A stretch of DNA of 9,685 nt from Deltaproteobacteria bacterium (GCA_016929815.1 JAFGIC010000154.1:1-9685); one strand, 5' to 3'; counted from the first letter of the stretch, positions 1-7,159 are shown. Notes: a model not told the origin generated them from the letters alone. Made by a program: numbers and translations.

Positions 1-11
1 AGGAGGGAATC

Positions 12-2231
12 ATGAGTCTGATTAAATCGCTAATAGGCAGACGGCAATTTCTTATTGCCACAGGTGTGGCGTCCACATGTGCGCTGACATATAAAAAGCT
101 TGCGGGACTTGAAACCCGTGCTGCAATGGCCGCGGATGCGGCAGCCACAACCGCAGTGAAGGCGGCAGGTAACGGTTGCCCCCATCTTTTATCACCCCTT
201 AAAATCAGGAACAAGGTGCTTAAGAACAGGATCATGCACTGTGTTTCTCCTGTTTACACCCTTCAGGGCCCTGAGAATTTTCCTACCGATGCCTGGAGGA
301 ACCATTATTCCAACATAGCCAAGAATGCTGCTATCGTCACCATGGAAACCAGTTTTGGCCCATACCCCAAGAAATATCATACAAAGGAAGAGAGCTTTTC
401 CTACTGGTCCTGGGAGCATATATCAAACAATAAATGGGAAGACATCCCTCCGGTCTGGAACTATGTGGAACGTGCGATAGAAGATATCCATTGTGAAGGC
501 GCCCTGATTGTATTCGGGACCAATACAGGGGATGTTGGAGACGCCATCGTGGCCGGGGACGTGGGAAGCGAGAGCGGATCTGACGGTCTTGGCGGAAGAG
601 GGGTCCAGGGCGCAGCGACAATGGGAGCGGGCGGTGCGCCTACGGCCCCGGGCGGCCAGGGTGGAGCGCCTGCAGCCCAGGGCGGGCAGGGTGGAGCCCC
701 TGGTGGTCAAGGGGGTGCGCCTGCAGGTGGAGGCGGTATGCCGGGCATGGGAAGGGCATCTAAGAGCGTTGAAGATATAGTCGCGGAGGCAAAGGAACAG
801 GAGGAGATCGGTTATGACATATACCAGATGGATTCCCCCACCCTTGAGGCAGTTCAGGCGGTAAGGGCTGCGACCAATATGATAATAATGTCATCAGGCG
901 GCATGGGTCGTCCTGGCGGTGGCGGGGCCATGAGCATGGGCGGCTCAGGTACAAGCGGCTCCAATAAGCCGAGCGCATCCCAGATAGAGGAGGCGGTTGA
1001 ATCTGCAAGAAAGCTTGCGGATATGGGTGTTGATATCCTGTTGATGAAGGGCAGCGGCAGCGCAGGCGCGAGCTGGGAATCATCAAAATACGAGGAAGGA
1101 TCTTCCTACTACTATGCCGAGGCCATTAAAAAGGCAGGCATAAAGATCGTCACAATCATCGGCGGCGGAATGCACAACCCGATAAAAAATGACGAGTATA
1201 TCGCAAAGGGCGCTACGGATATGGTCGCCATGACAAGGCCCCTTTTCGCGGACATGGACCTGGTCAAAAAGGTAGCGGCAGGCATGGCAGATGATGTAAT
1301 CCCCTGCGTCCAGTGCCAGAACTGTCATGCGGAGAGCATGCTGGAGGGGCCCCATTTTGCAAGGTGTACGGTAAACCCGAAGTGGGCAACGCCTATGTAT
1401 AAGCTTAAGAACATAGAGCCGCCGTTAAAGATAAAGAAGGTTGCCGTGATAGGCGGAGGACCTGCCGGCATGAAGGCCGCCATCACAGCCGCAGAGAGGG
1501 GCCACAATGTGACACTGTATGAGAAGGATTCTGCCCTGGGCGGGCTTCAGAAATACACGGATTACACGCCATGGGTATGGCCCTACAAGAATTTCAAGGA
1601 TTACCTGATAAATCAGGTGAAGAAGGCCGGGGTTGAGGTGAAGCTTAATACCGCAGCCACCAGGGATATGATCAAGTCAAAGGGATATGACACAGTCATA
1701 GTTGCGACCGGCGCCGATATTATTGAGTCAAAGATGAAAGGCGCGGACGCCAAAAATGTCTTCAATATCCTGACCTCTTACAGCAACAGGAAGTCGCTCG
1801 GGAAAAGTATTGTGATGATCGGAGCAGGGAAATTCGGCACAGAGGCCGCTTTATCCATGGCCCTTGACGGGTACAATGTAACGGTGCTGTCGCTCGGACC
1901 GGACATGATAGACCCGTCGGATATAGGCCCCCACAATGTGACCACCCAGACTAACCTGTACAGAAACCATCCTAACTTCAAATATCACCTGGAGACTACG
2001 GTGAAGGACATTACCGGGGGCAAGGTGACCTATACGGATAAAGAGGGCGCCGATAAGTCCATCCAGGCAGACAGCATTGTGATCTGGAACGGGCTTAAGG
2101 CCAGGACCGAGGATGCGGATAATTTCGCTGGGTCGGCAAACGAGGTCCTTGTAGTCGGCGACTGCACCGGCGAAAAAGGCAGGATCAACAGGGCGATCCG
2201 CAGCGCATTTTATGCCGCATCGAGGGTGTGA
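12..2231 (+). CDS. Tat-exported OYE/TMADH-like FMN, Fe-S, FAD oxidoreductase with Gly-rich loops
   Basis: A 739-residue protein with the architecture of 2,4-dienoyl-CoA reductase and trimethylamine dehydrogenase. The twin-arginine leader (GRRQFL, residues 9-14) has a possible AMA cleavage site near residue 40, so a periplasmic location is predicted. A divergent FMN TIM barrel (about 55-430) opens with the family-like SPLKIRNKVLKNRI and ends with GATDMVAMTRPLFAD. A probable 4Fe-4S cluster uses C432, C435, C438 and C452. The FAD Rossmann motif GGGPAG is at 481-486 and a second nucleotide motif GAGKFG at 604-609. The end (VVGDCTG, 714-720) is typical of the family. The usual OYE segment HGAHGYLL...YGGS is missing, so activity on a classical enone is uncertain. 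Gly-rich insertions lie at about 205-242 and 296-317. The start is fixed by AGGAGG at 1-6, five bases before ATG; the promoter lies outside the window. It is a paralogue of the gene at 7156. Domain calls are firm; substrate and electron donor are unknown. Confidence 0.9.
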   Translation: MSLIKSLIGRRQFLIATGVASTCALTYKKLAGLETRAAMAADAAATTAVKAAGNGCPHLLSPLKIRNKVLKNRIMHCVSPVYTLQGPENFPTDAWRNHYSNIAKNAAIVTMETSFGPYPKKYHTKEESFSYWSWEHISNNKWEDIPPVWNYVERAIEDIHCEGALIVFGTNTGDVGDAIVAGDVGSESGSDGLGGRGVQGAATMGAGGAPTAPGGQGGAPAAQGGQGGAPGGQGGAPAGGGGMPGMGRASKSVEDIVAEAKEQEEIGYDIYQMDSPTLEAVQAVRAATNMIIMSSGGMGRPGGGGAMSMGGSGTSGSNKPSASQIEEAVESARKLADMGVDILLMKGSGSAGASWESSKYEEGSSYYYAEAIKKAGIKIVTIIGGGMHNPIKNDEYIAKGATDMVAMTRPLFADMDLVKKVAAGMADDVIPCVQCQNCHAESMLEGPHFARCTVNPKWATPMYKLKNIEPPLKIKKVAVIGGGPAGMKAAITAAERGHNVTLYEKDSALGGLQKYTDYTPWVWPYKNFKDYLINQVKKAGVEVKLNTAATRDMIKSKGYDTVIVATGADIIESKMKGADAKNVFNILTSYSNRKSLGKSIVMIGAGKFGTEAALSMALDGYNVTVLSLGPDMIDPSDIGPHNVTTQTNLYRNHPNFKYHLETTVKDITGGKVTYTDKEGADKSIQADSIVIWNGLKARTEDADNFAGSANEVLVVGDCTGEKGRINRAIRSAFYAASRV
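624..737 (+). repeat. In-frame Gly/Ala/Pro/Gln-rich repeat inside the first oxidoreductase gene
   Basis: Residues 205-242 contain three copies of GGQGGAP (214-220, 224-230, 231-237) and a related GAGGAP at 205-210. The tetrapeptide GGAP therefore recurs with spacings of 10, 10 and 7 residues. The repeat is GC-rich and in frame. It sits just after a predicted barrel strand (GALIVFG, 163-169), where OYE enzymes usually have substrate-pocket residues. The paralogue at 7156 has a shorter non-repetitive loop here, so the array appears to be an expansion specific to this gene. A second Gly/Met/Ser-rich loop follows at residues 296-317 (bases 897-962). Confidence 0.85.
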
Positions 2232-2295
2232 TAAAATAAAGGTATAAGGCTTAAGGCGCAGGGCTCAAGGTGCCCGGCGCTGAGATAACCGATCA

Positions 2296-2328
2296 GCGGT
2301 CAGACAAAGGGAATAATTGTCTGACCGC
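2296..2328 (+). other. Perfect hairpin downstream of the first gene
   Basis: GCGGTCAGACAA (2296-2307) pairs with TTGTCTGACCGC (2317-2328), giving a 12-bp perfect stem and a 9-base loop. No T-run follows on either strand, so it is not a standard intrinsic terminator. It could be an mRNA 3'-end stabiliser, a repetitive extragenic palindrome, or a protein-binding dyad. Confidence 0.6.
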
Positions 2329-2353
2329 CGAACAAATAGATAATGACATTTCC

Positions 2354-2389
2354 TTAAAGGCAGGGTTAAAGAAAAAACCCTGCCTTTAA
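2354..2389 (+). terminator. 14-bp hairpin directly before the ribosome-binding site of the second gene
   Basis: TTAAAGGCAGGGTT (2354-2367) pairs perfectly with AACCCTGCCTTTAA (2376-2389) around an A-rich 8-base loop. Only TTTAA follows the GC core, so termination on the + strand would be weak. The hairpin ends one base before AGGGGG (2391-2396), the ribosome-binding site of the gene at 2402. It could act as a leaky terminator, an mRNA processing or stability element, or a control on translation. The arm core AAAGGCAGGG is identical to that of the terminator at 9373. Confidence 0.5.
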
Positions 2390-2401
2390 CAGGGGGTAAT
2401 T

Positions 2402-4177
2402 ATGTCTAAGAAAGATAGGAAGTCCGGCTCAAACATTAATAGGCGCAGCTTTATTAAAGGTCTTGCAGCAACTGGCGCAATGACCGCAGCCGCCTCCGGG
2501 TATCCCGCATCCGCGGGGCAGTCGGCAGGCGAGGATAAGGCTAACGTAAAATCCTGGAGGGACAGGCCCGACCCCATTGACGAGGCACTTATCGCGGATG
2601 GCGGGACATATGATATTGTAATCGTAGGCGGCGGCACCGCTGGGACCCTTTGCGCACGCGTTGCAGCAATGAAGGGCTCTTCCGTGGCCCTGCTTGAAGA
2701 CCTGGCAGAGAACAAGCACACCTGGATCGGCACAGAGGTCGGCACCATCAACTCCCAGTATGCCATGGACCACGGCGCGCCCAGGATCAATGAGGATGAT
2801 TTCATCAGGGAGTGGGCCCGACGGAATGTGATCCGGCACAACCCCAAGCGTGCAAGCTATTTCGCAAAATACAGCGGCAAGATACTTGACTGGGTCATCA
2901 AGGACATGGACAAGGCATGGCTGGAAGAGAACTCACACATCATGAGCTGTCCCCCTACACCGACAGTCCTGACAGAGGTGTCCGGATGGAGATTCTACCA
3001 CGGAACCACCATCTTCAGAAAGATGACGGATGATAATAATACTTTCAGATGGCCGGAGGTCATGAAAAAACACTATGAGAAGGCCAAAGCGGACGGCGCC
3101 AAATGGTTCTTTGAGCACCATGCAGAGATATGTGACGTTGACAAAACAGGGTCAGTAACGGGTGTTGTTGCCAAAAAGGCGGACGGGAAATACGTCCGGT
3201 TCAAGACCAAAAAAGGCGTGGCCCTCTGCGCGGGTGATTTCTCAGGGAACCGCGAGATGATCATTGATATCCTGGATCAGCTTCGCCACGAGGCAGAGGC
3301 GAGGGGGGACCTTAACCTTATCTTGACTAGCAGCTCGATGAGCCGGCTTGCCCGCGACGGATCAAGTATAAAGTTGGGTATATGGGCAGGCGGCCATATA
3401 GAGATAGGCCCCCATTCCGCACTTGACGCCAATACCGAGCCCGGAGTGGGAGGGTGGCATCTGGAGCTGGACAGCAACGGTGAACGGTTCTGCGACGAGG
3501 CTGCCGGCACCACCATGAATATGCCGATAGGGAGTTTTACAATCACCCTGCATGACGCGAACTGGAAGAAGGTCCTGGAGATGATGCCGCCGCGACACAT
3601 GGCCCCTGACACCGCTCACACGATCAACTGGCCCAGACAGCTTTCACGATATGATAATGTAAAACCCGGTCCTCCTTCTCAAGAGAGGCAGCAGAGCGGT
3701 CGCGGAGGTTCTATGATGGGAGGAAACGTTTACTGCGCGAATACCATTGAAGAGCTTCTCGACTACATGGACTGCTACGAGGGCGAGACAAAGAAGAAGG
3801 CCTTGGCAGAGATCAAGCGATATAATGAGCTGTGTGAGAAGGGCTCTGATGAGGACTTCGGCAAAGACAGCCGCATCATGAAGGTGACCGCGCTCAAAGA
3901 CCCGCCGTTCTACGGCACTATTACCAGACATGGAAGCTCGAACACCATGTTCGGGAACGGCCTGATGCCGGGCCTTTGTGCGACCACCGGCCTTGACACG
4001 GACGCGGACGGGCGTGTGCTTAACTCGGAATTTAAACCCATCAAGGGCCTCTATGCGGCGGGAAACAATGCCGGGGGACGATACATCACCGTGTATCAGA
4101 GCCCGCTCTCGGGCATAAGCATAGGAATGGCCATGACAGAGGGCTATATGCTCGGGGAAAGGCTGGCGGAACTGTAA
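2402..4177 (+). CDS. Tat-exported FAD-binding flavoprotein, fumarate reductase / ketosteroid dehydrogenase superfamily
   Basis: A 591-residue protein of the FAD_binding_2 superfamily. The leader has a Tat motif (NRRSFIKG, 13-20), an Ala-rich hydrophobic stretch and an ASA cleavage site near residue 38. The FAD Rossmann motif GGGTAG is at 76-81, with the strand end VALLED at 95-100. GERFCDE (360-366) matches the conserved GxRFxxE region of fumarate-reductase-like flavoproteins. The C-terminal FAD motif is GLYAAGNNAGG (549-559), followed by a terminal helix containing SGISIGMAM. The usual HTxGG active-site segment is altered to NTMFGNG (514-520), and a Gly/Met/Gln-rich stretch lies at about 424-441. 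No flavocytochrome haem domain or FMN_bind domain is present. Relatives reduce or dehydrogenate activated C=C bonds (fumarate, urocanate, 3-ketosteroids, isoflavone intermediates); which applies here is unknown. AGGGGG at 2391-2396 supports the start. It follows the first oxidoreductase gene by 170 bp and may be co-transcribed with it. Confidence 0.88.
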   Translation: MSKKDRKSGSNINRRSFIKGLAATGAMTAAASGYPASAGQSAGEDKANVKSWRDRPDPIDEALIADGGTYDIVIVGGGTAGTLCARVAAMKGSSVALLEDLAENKHTWIGTEVGTINSQYAMDHGAPRINEDDFIREWARRNVIRHNPKRASYFAKYSGKILDWVIKDMDKAWLEENSHIMSCPPTPTVLTEVSGWRFYHGTTIFRKMTDDNNTFRWPEVMKKHYEKAKADGAKWFFEHHAEICDVDKTGSVTGVVAKKADGKYVRFKTKKGVALCAGDFSGNREMIIDILDQLRHEAEARGDLNLILTSSSMSRLARDGSSIKLGIWAGGHIEIGPHSALDANTEPGVGGWHLELDSNGERFCDEAAGTTMNMPIGSFTITLHDANWKKVLEMMPPRHMAPDTAHTINWPRQLSRYDNVKPGPPSQERQQSGRGGSMMGGNVYCANTIEELLDYMDCYEGETKKKALAEIKRYNELCEKGSDEDFGKDSRIMKVTALKDPPFYGTITRHGSSNTMFGNGLMPGLCATTGLDTDADGRVLNSEFKPIKGLYAAGNNAGGRYITVYQSPLSGISIGMAMTEGYMLGERLAEL

Positions 4178-4183
4178 ACTTAA

Positions 4184-4354
4184 GCTTATGAAGCTAATTT
4201 GAAACGATTATCAGCAAGTTACGATTCTGAAAATCTATTTATTGATTGTGAAAAAGCAGAATTTGTCAAATCAAGATTGCCAATGGACTTTAAACCACAT
4301 TTTAATAATTCTAATTTACAATTTATTTACAATTTCTACATTATTTCTACATTT
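4184..4354 (+). pseudogene. Possible decayed coding fragment
   Basis: One + frame stays open for 57 codons from a stop at 4181 to a stop at 4355, despite the AT-rich sequence. The first 34 residues have a protein-like composition (for example SENLFIDCEKAEFVKSRLP) with charged and hydrophobic residues mixed. It has no start codon except an internal ATG at 4283 and no ribosome-binding site, and the last third is AT-repeat sequence. I do not recognise the family. It may be the remnant of a gene, or chance. Confidence 0.18.
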
Positions 4355-4483
4355 TAATATGATTTATAGATCGAAGCAGATGAGAAATGAGAATATAGAA
4401 TAATTATAAAAAGTTATTCATATAACTCTCTCAAAATCTCTCTGACTCTCCTGATGTATCTCTCATTAAATATATAAATCTTT

Positions 4484-4511
4484 ATTTGAAACGATAATAT
4501 AATGTGTTTCA
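4484..4511. promoter_or_regulatory. Dyad and repeated motif upstream of the receptor gene, candidate operator
   Basis: TGAAAC (4487-4492) and GTTTCA (4506-4511) form an inverted repeat separated by 13 bases. The left half lies inside ATTTGAAACGATAAT (4484-4498), which also occurs with one mismatch as ATTTGAAACGATTAT at 4197-4211, just after the previous gene. Two copies in one intergenic region, one within a dyad, suggest a regulator site. The regulator is unknown and no transcription-factor gene is in the window. Confidence 0.3.
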
Positions 4512-4689
4512 TCTACAATATATTCTTTTATTTGCTTTATCTTATTTTTTTATTACCCTTTGTCATTATTTAACTGAACTTCATATTTTTTTGTATAAAG
4601 CAGAGGTAGTAAATATCTTCTCAGTTGGTTTGATGACGCCAGACAAGTTGCATTAAACATAAAAAATTAAATTAAGGAGGGGGGAAATC

Positions 4690-6942
4690 ATGAGAGGAAC
4701 AAATCGTATTCTATTCACATTAATTCCAGCACTTGGATTTATTCTGGGACACACAATATCTTTATATGCACAGGCTGATACTGAGGAATTCACGCTGGAG
4801 GAGATCACAGTCACCGCAGAGAAGCGTGCTGAAAACATCCAGGATGTCGCTGCCTCGGTCTCCGTAGTGAGTGGCGAAAGTCTGATTGAGATGGGCAAGA
4901 TTACTACTACGCAGATACTTGAAGGCATACCAAACGTCAGGGCTACCGGTAATAATGCGAACAGTATCACGATCCGCGCTTTGAGAGCCCATGCCGGGAC
5001 CCCGGGGAGTGGAGCGGTTCCGGCATCGACCGCAATGTACACTGATGAAGTTTATGATGGTATGGGCGGAGGCTATGACATCGGACGGGTTGAGGTATTG
5101 CGCGGCCCTCAGGGCACTTTATATGGTCGCAGCGCCCTTGGTGGTGTTGTAGCCACATATACCAACGAGCCTAATCTGAATGAGTTTGGCGGCTACATCA
5201 CGGGCGAGTTTGGCAAGGCAGGGCTTCAAAATTATCAGGGAGCGTTAAATGCGCCTCTCGGAGCCAAGTTTGCTCTGCGCGCGGCCGGTCAGTATCTTTC
5301 ACGAGGTGAGGGTTACTTTAATCCGGATGGAGGGGCATCAAAAAGCAAGGCAGGGCGGGTCAAGCTGCTTTATCAGCCTTCAGAGGAGCTGCAAGTTATA
5401 CTTACAGGACAATACGCTGATTCAAAGTCCCAGTCCGGTGGCACCAGCGCTATATTGACTACACCTACGAAGATCAACTATTCCGGCAAAGTACAGGATG
5501 TTGACTGGCGCCCTTTAAGCAAAAAAACCCAGGGGACACTAAAGGTCAATTATGACTTTTTTGAAAGCAGCCTGACCTATATCGGCTCCTTCAAGCTCGA
5601 AGAGACAGACCCAAATTTCTCTTATACAATACAGGGAGTTCAGCATCAGCATGAAACGGGCGACACACCGGGCAACAAGACCCACACAGAGGAGATTCGC
5701 TGGACATCTGATCAGGAGGGAAACTGGACATGGCTTCTCGGTTCCAGCTATTACTCCTATGACTATGGTAATACCAGTGATGTTTGGGTTGATAAGGGTT
5801 TCACGGATCGCACAGGCACAACAGAGGACCCCGATCCAGGCGTCGTTGGGGCTTACAGCCATGGCGGCGATCGAACAGGATTAATAAAACAATTGGGTAT
5901 TTTCACGGAAGAGACTTTTGCGGTCACCGATAAACTGCAGATAACGGCCGGTCTGCGTTATGACAAGACTGAGGTTTCAGGTCATGAAATAGCCACCATG
6001 AACATGAACATGACTATATATGGCAACGAGACTCAGCCCAATGACATAAAGCTTTTTGAGGTCAAAGATACACTCAAATATAATAATATTACTTGGAAGC
6101 TGCGTTTTGAGTATAATCTGACGCAGGATAACCTTCTCTATGCATCGGCATCGACGGGTTTCCTGCCTGGTGATGTGCGAATAAATACCAAGGCAGTGAT
6201 ATCATTTGATCCAGCATTCCACGTCGTACGTATAGACTTTTCCCCTTTACCGATGGATGAGGAGAAGGTGATAGCATACGAAGCGGGCAGCAAGAACCAG
6301 TTCTTCAACAACAGGCTGCAAATCAATGGCGCCATCTTCTATTATGACTATGAAGAGTACCGGAATGTAGCGAACATCTCGCCATTTCAGATGCCTACCT
6401 GGGCTACCCTTAACACACCGCTCAGTATGACCGGTGCGGAAATAGACACCACATGGCTTATTACGCAGAATGACAAGATGTCATTCTCTGCGGGTTATCT
6501 GGACGCGAAGATTACGGATTTTCCGATTGATCCATTCTATGGCGACACACGGGATTATCTGGTCTTTGAGCGCATAGAAAATAATCCCCAAAAAACAGCC
6601 AATATCAGTTACGATCATGCTTTTTTGTTTGCTGACGAGAGTTCTCTGGTGCCTCGTATCTCAGCGCGATGGCAGTCCGGCATGTATCTCAGCAACCTGA
6701 CCCGTCAACAGTATGATGTTGGCCTGGCACCGTATGTGTGGCAGGATAGCTACACGATAGCGGATTTGGGTGTTACCTGGACATCATCCAACGGCATGTA
6801 TTCCGCTTCGGGCTATATACGAAACTTGTTCGACACGGAATACAAAAACGGTGTCAGCCCGGGGACAACCAGTACGGCGAATACTGATGTGACAGTGGGT
6901 GATCCGCGAGTGTGGGGTTTGAATTTGACAATTAGGTTTTGA
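4690..6942 (+). CDS. TonB-dependent outer-membrane receptor
   Basis: A 750-residue protein with an N-terminal signal peptide (hydrophobic core about 7-25, cleavage probably near AQA, 27-29). The TonB box EEITVTA is at 37-43. The plug domain spans about 45-160 and contains the signature DIGRVEVLRGPQGTLYGRSA (130-149). The rest is a 22-strand-type barrel rich in alternating aromatic residues and ends in a C-terminal Phe (LTIRF), as expected for outer-membrane insertion. The length is normal and no N-terminal signalling domain is present. The plug resembles the large group of receptors in proteobacteria that import organic compounds as well as iron complexes, so siderophore uptake should not be assumed. 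No TonB, ExbB/ExbD, ABC transporter or Fur box was found nearby. Its setting among three periplasmic flavoenzymes suggests it brings in their substrate (inference). AAGGAGG at 4674-4680 fixes the start. It probably has its own promoter in the 512-bp gap. Confidence 0.95.
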   Translation: MRGTNRILFTLIPALGFILGHTISLYAQADTEEFTLEEITVTAEKRAENIQDVAASVSVVSGESLIEMGKITTTQILEGIPNVRATGNNANSITIRALRAHAGTPGSGAVPASTAMYTDEVYDGMGGGYDIGRVEVLRGPQGTLYGRSALGGVVATYTNEPNLNEFGGYITGEFGKAGLQNYQGALNAPLGAKFALRAAGQYLSRGEGYFNPDGGASKSKAGRVKLLYQPSEELQVILTGQYADSKSQSGGTSAILTTPTKINYSGKVQDVDWRPLSKKTQGTLKVNYDFFESSLTYIGSFKLEETDPNFSYTIQGVQHQHETGDTPGNKTHTEEIRWTSDQEGNWTWLLGSSYYSYDYGNTSDVWVDKGFTDRTGTTEDPDPGVVGAYSHGGDRTGLIKQLGIFTEETFAVTDKLQITAGLRYDKTEVSGHEIATMNMNMTIYGNETQPNDIKLFEVKDTLKYNNITWKLRFEYNLTQDNLLYASASTGFLPGDVRINTKAVISFDPAFHVVRIDFSPLPMDEEKVIAYEAGSKNQFFNNRLQINGAIFYYDYEEYRNVANISPFQMPTWATLNTPLSMTGAEIDTTWLITQNDKMSFSAGYLDAKITDFPIDPFYGDTRDYLVFERIENNPQKTANISYDHAFLFADESSLVPRISARWQSGMYLSNLTRQQYDVGLAPYVWQDSYTIADLGVTWTSSNGMYSASGYIRNLFDTEYKNGVSPGTTSTANTDVTVGDPRVWGLNLTIRF

Positions 6943-6968
6943 AATTAATAGATATCTGTGAGTTGGTA

Positions 6969-7019
6969 AACAACCTCCTGCTCTTATGGCTGTAATTGCA
7001 CGCAGGGCAGGAGGTTGTT
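6969..7019 (+). terminator. Terminator-like hairpin after the receptor gene
   Basis: AACAACCTCCTGC (6969-6981) pairs perfectly with GCAGGAGGTTGTT (7007-7019), a 13-bp stem with a 25-base loop, starting 26 bases after the receptor stop codon. The downstream sequence is T-rich but interrupted, so termination may be partial. The location supports the receptor gene ending its own transcript here. Confidence 0.6.
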
Positions 7020-7096
7020 CTATCTTATATAAATAACGAATTTTTGCAATTGGGAAATTATATTTTGATGGATTTTCTATACGCTTCAGATAAAAG

Positions 7097-7159
7097 ATGA
7101 AAGGCATGTTCAGGCATGCTTATTTACCAAACACCTATAAAAGAAGGAGTAAGTCATGA
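7097..7159 (+). CDS. Possible 20-codon leader ORF overlapping the next start codon
   Basis: An ATG at 7097 (or in-frame ATG at 7106) opens a reading frame encoding MKGMFRHAYLPNTYKRRSKS. Its TGA stop (7157-7159) overlaps the ATG of the oxidoreductase at 7156 as ATGA, a geometry typical of translational coupling. Its own ribosome-binding site is weak (AAAAG at 7092-7096). The frame may be chance, since its second half spans the ribosome-binding site of the real gene. Confidence 0.15.
   Translation: MKGMFRHAYLPNTYKRRSKS

Larger units (their letters stand above)
4178..4689. other. AT-rich 512-bp intergenic region, probable control region of the receptor gene
   Basis: This stretch is much richer in A and T than the flanking genes. 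It holds a 15-base motif repeated with one mismatch (4197 and 4484), a dyad at 4487-4511, four imperfect roughly 11-base AT repeats (4312-4354, cores TTTACAAT and TTCTACATT), and a CT-rich stretch (about 4426-4466). No tRNA or riboswitch was recognised. One possible promoter is TTGATG at 4630-4635 with a poor -10 near 4653; it is too weak to annotate separately. A strong AAGGAGG (4674-4680) followed by four more G residues serves the receptor gene. Confidence 0.6.

Noticed and set aside
60..85. Possible lipoprotein cysteine in the leaders of the two OYE-like proteins (ASTC, ASAC, Cys23)
   Set aside because: The residue three before Cys is Ala rather than Leu, and Thr precedes Cys in one copy. 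The Tat leader with an AMA cleavage site is a better reading.
624..737. CRISPR-like or minisatellite array
   Set aside because: The repetition is short, in frame and explained by Gly-rich protein coding; there are no regular spacers.
2245..2285. Short repeated GC-rich words (GGCTTAAGGCGCAGGGC-like) after the first gene
   Set aside because: Too short and imperfect to call a repeat element; probably low-complexity intergenic DNA.
2386..2847. 153-codon - strand frame over the start of the FAD protein gene
   Set aside because: Antisense to a gene with clear Tat and FAD motifs, with no recognisable domain of its own.
4178..4689. Fur box or riboswitch before the receptor gene
   Set aside because: GATAAT-like pieces occur, but no 19-bp Fur palindrome and no cobalamin, TPP or similar conserved core could be found by eye.
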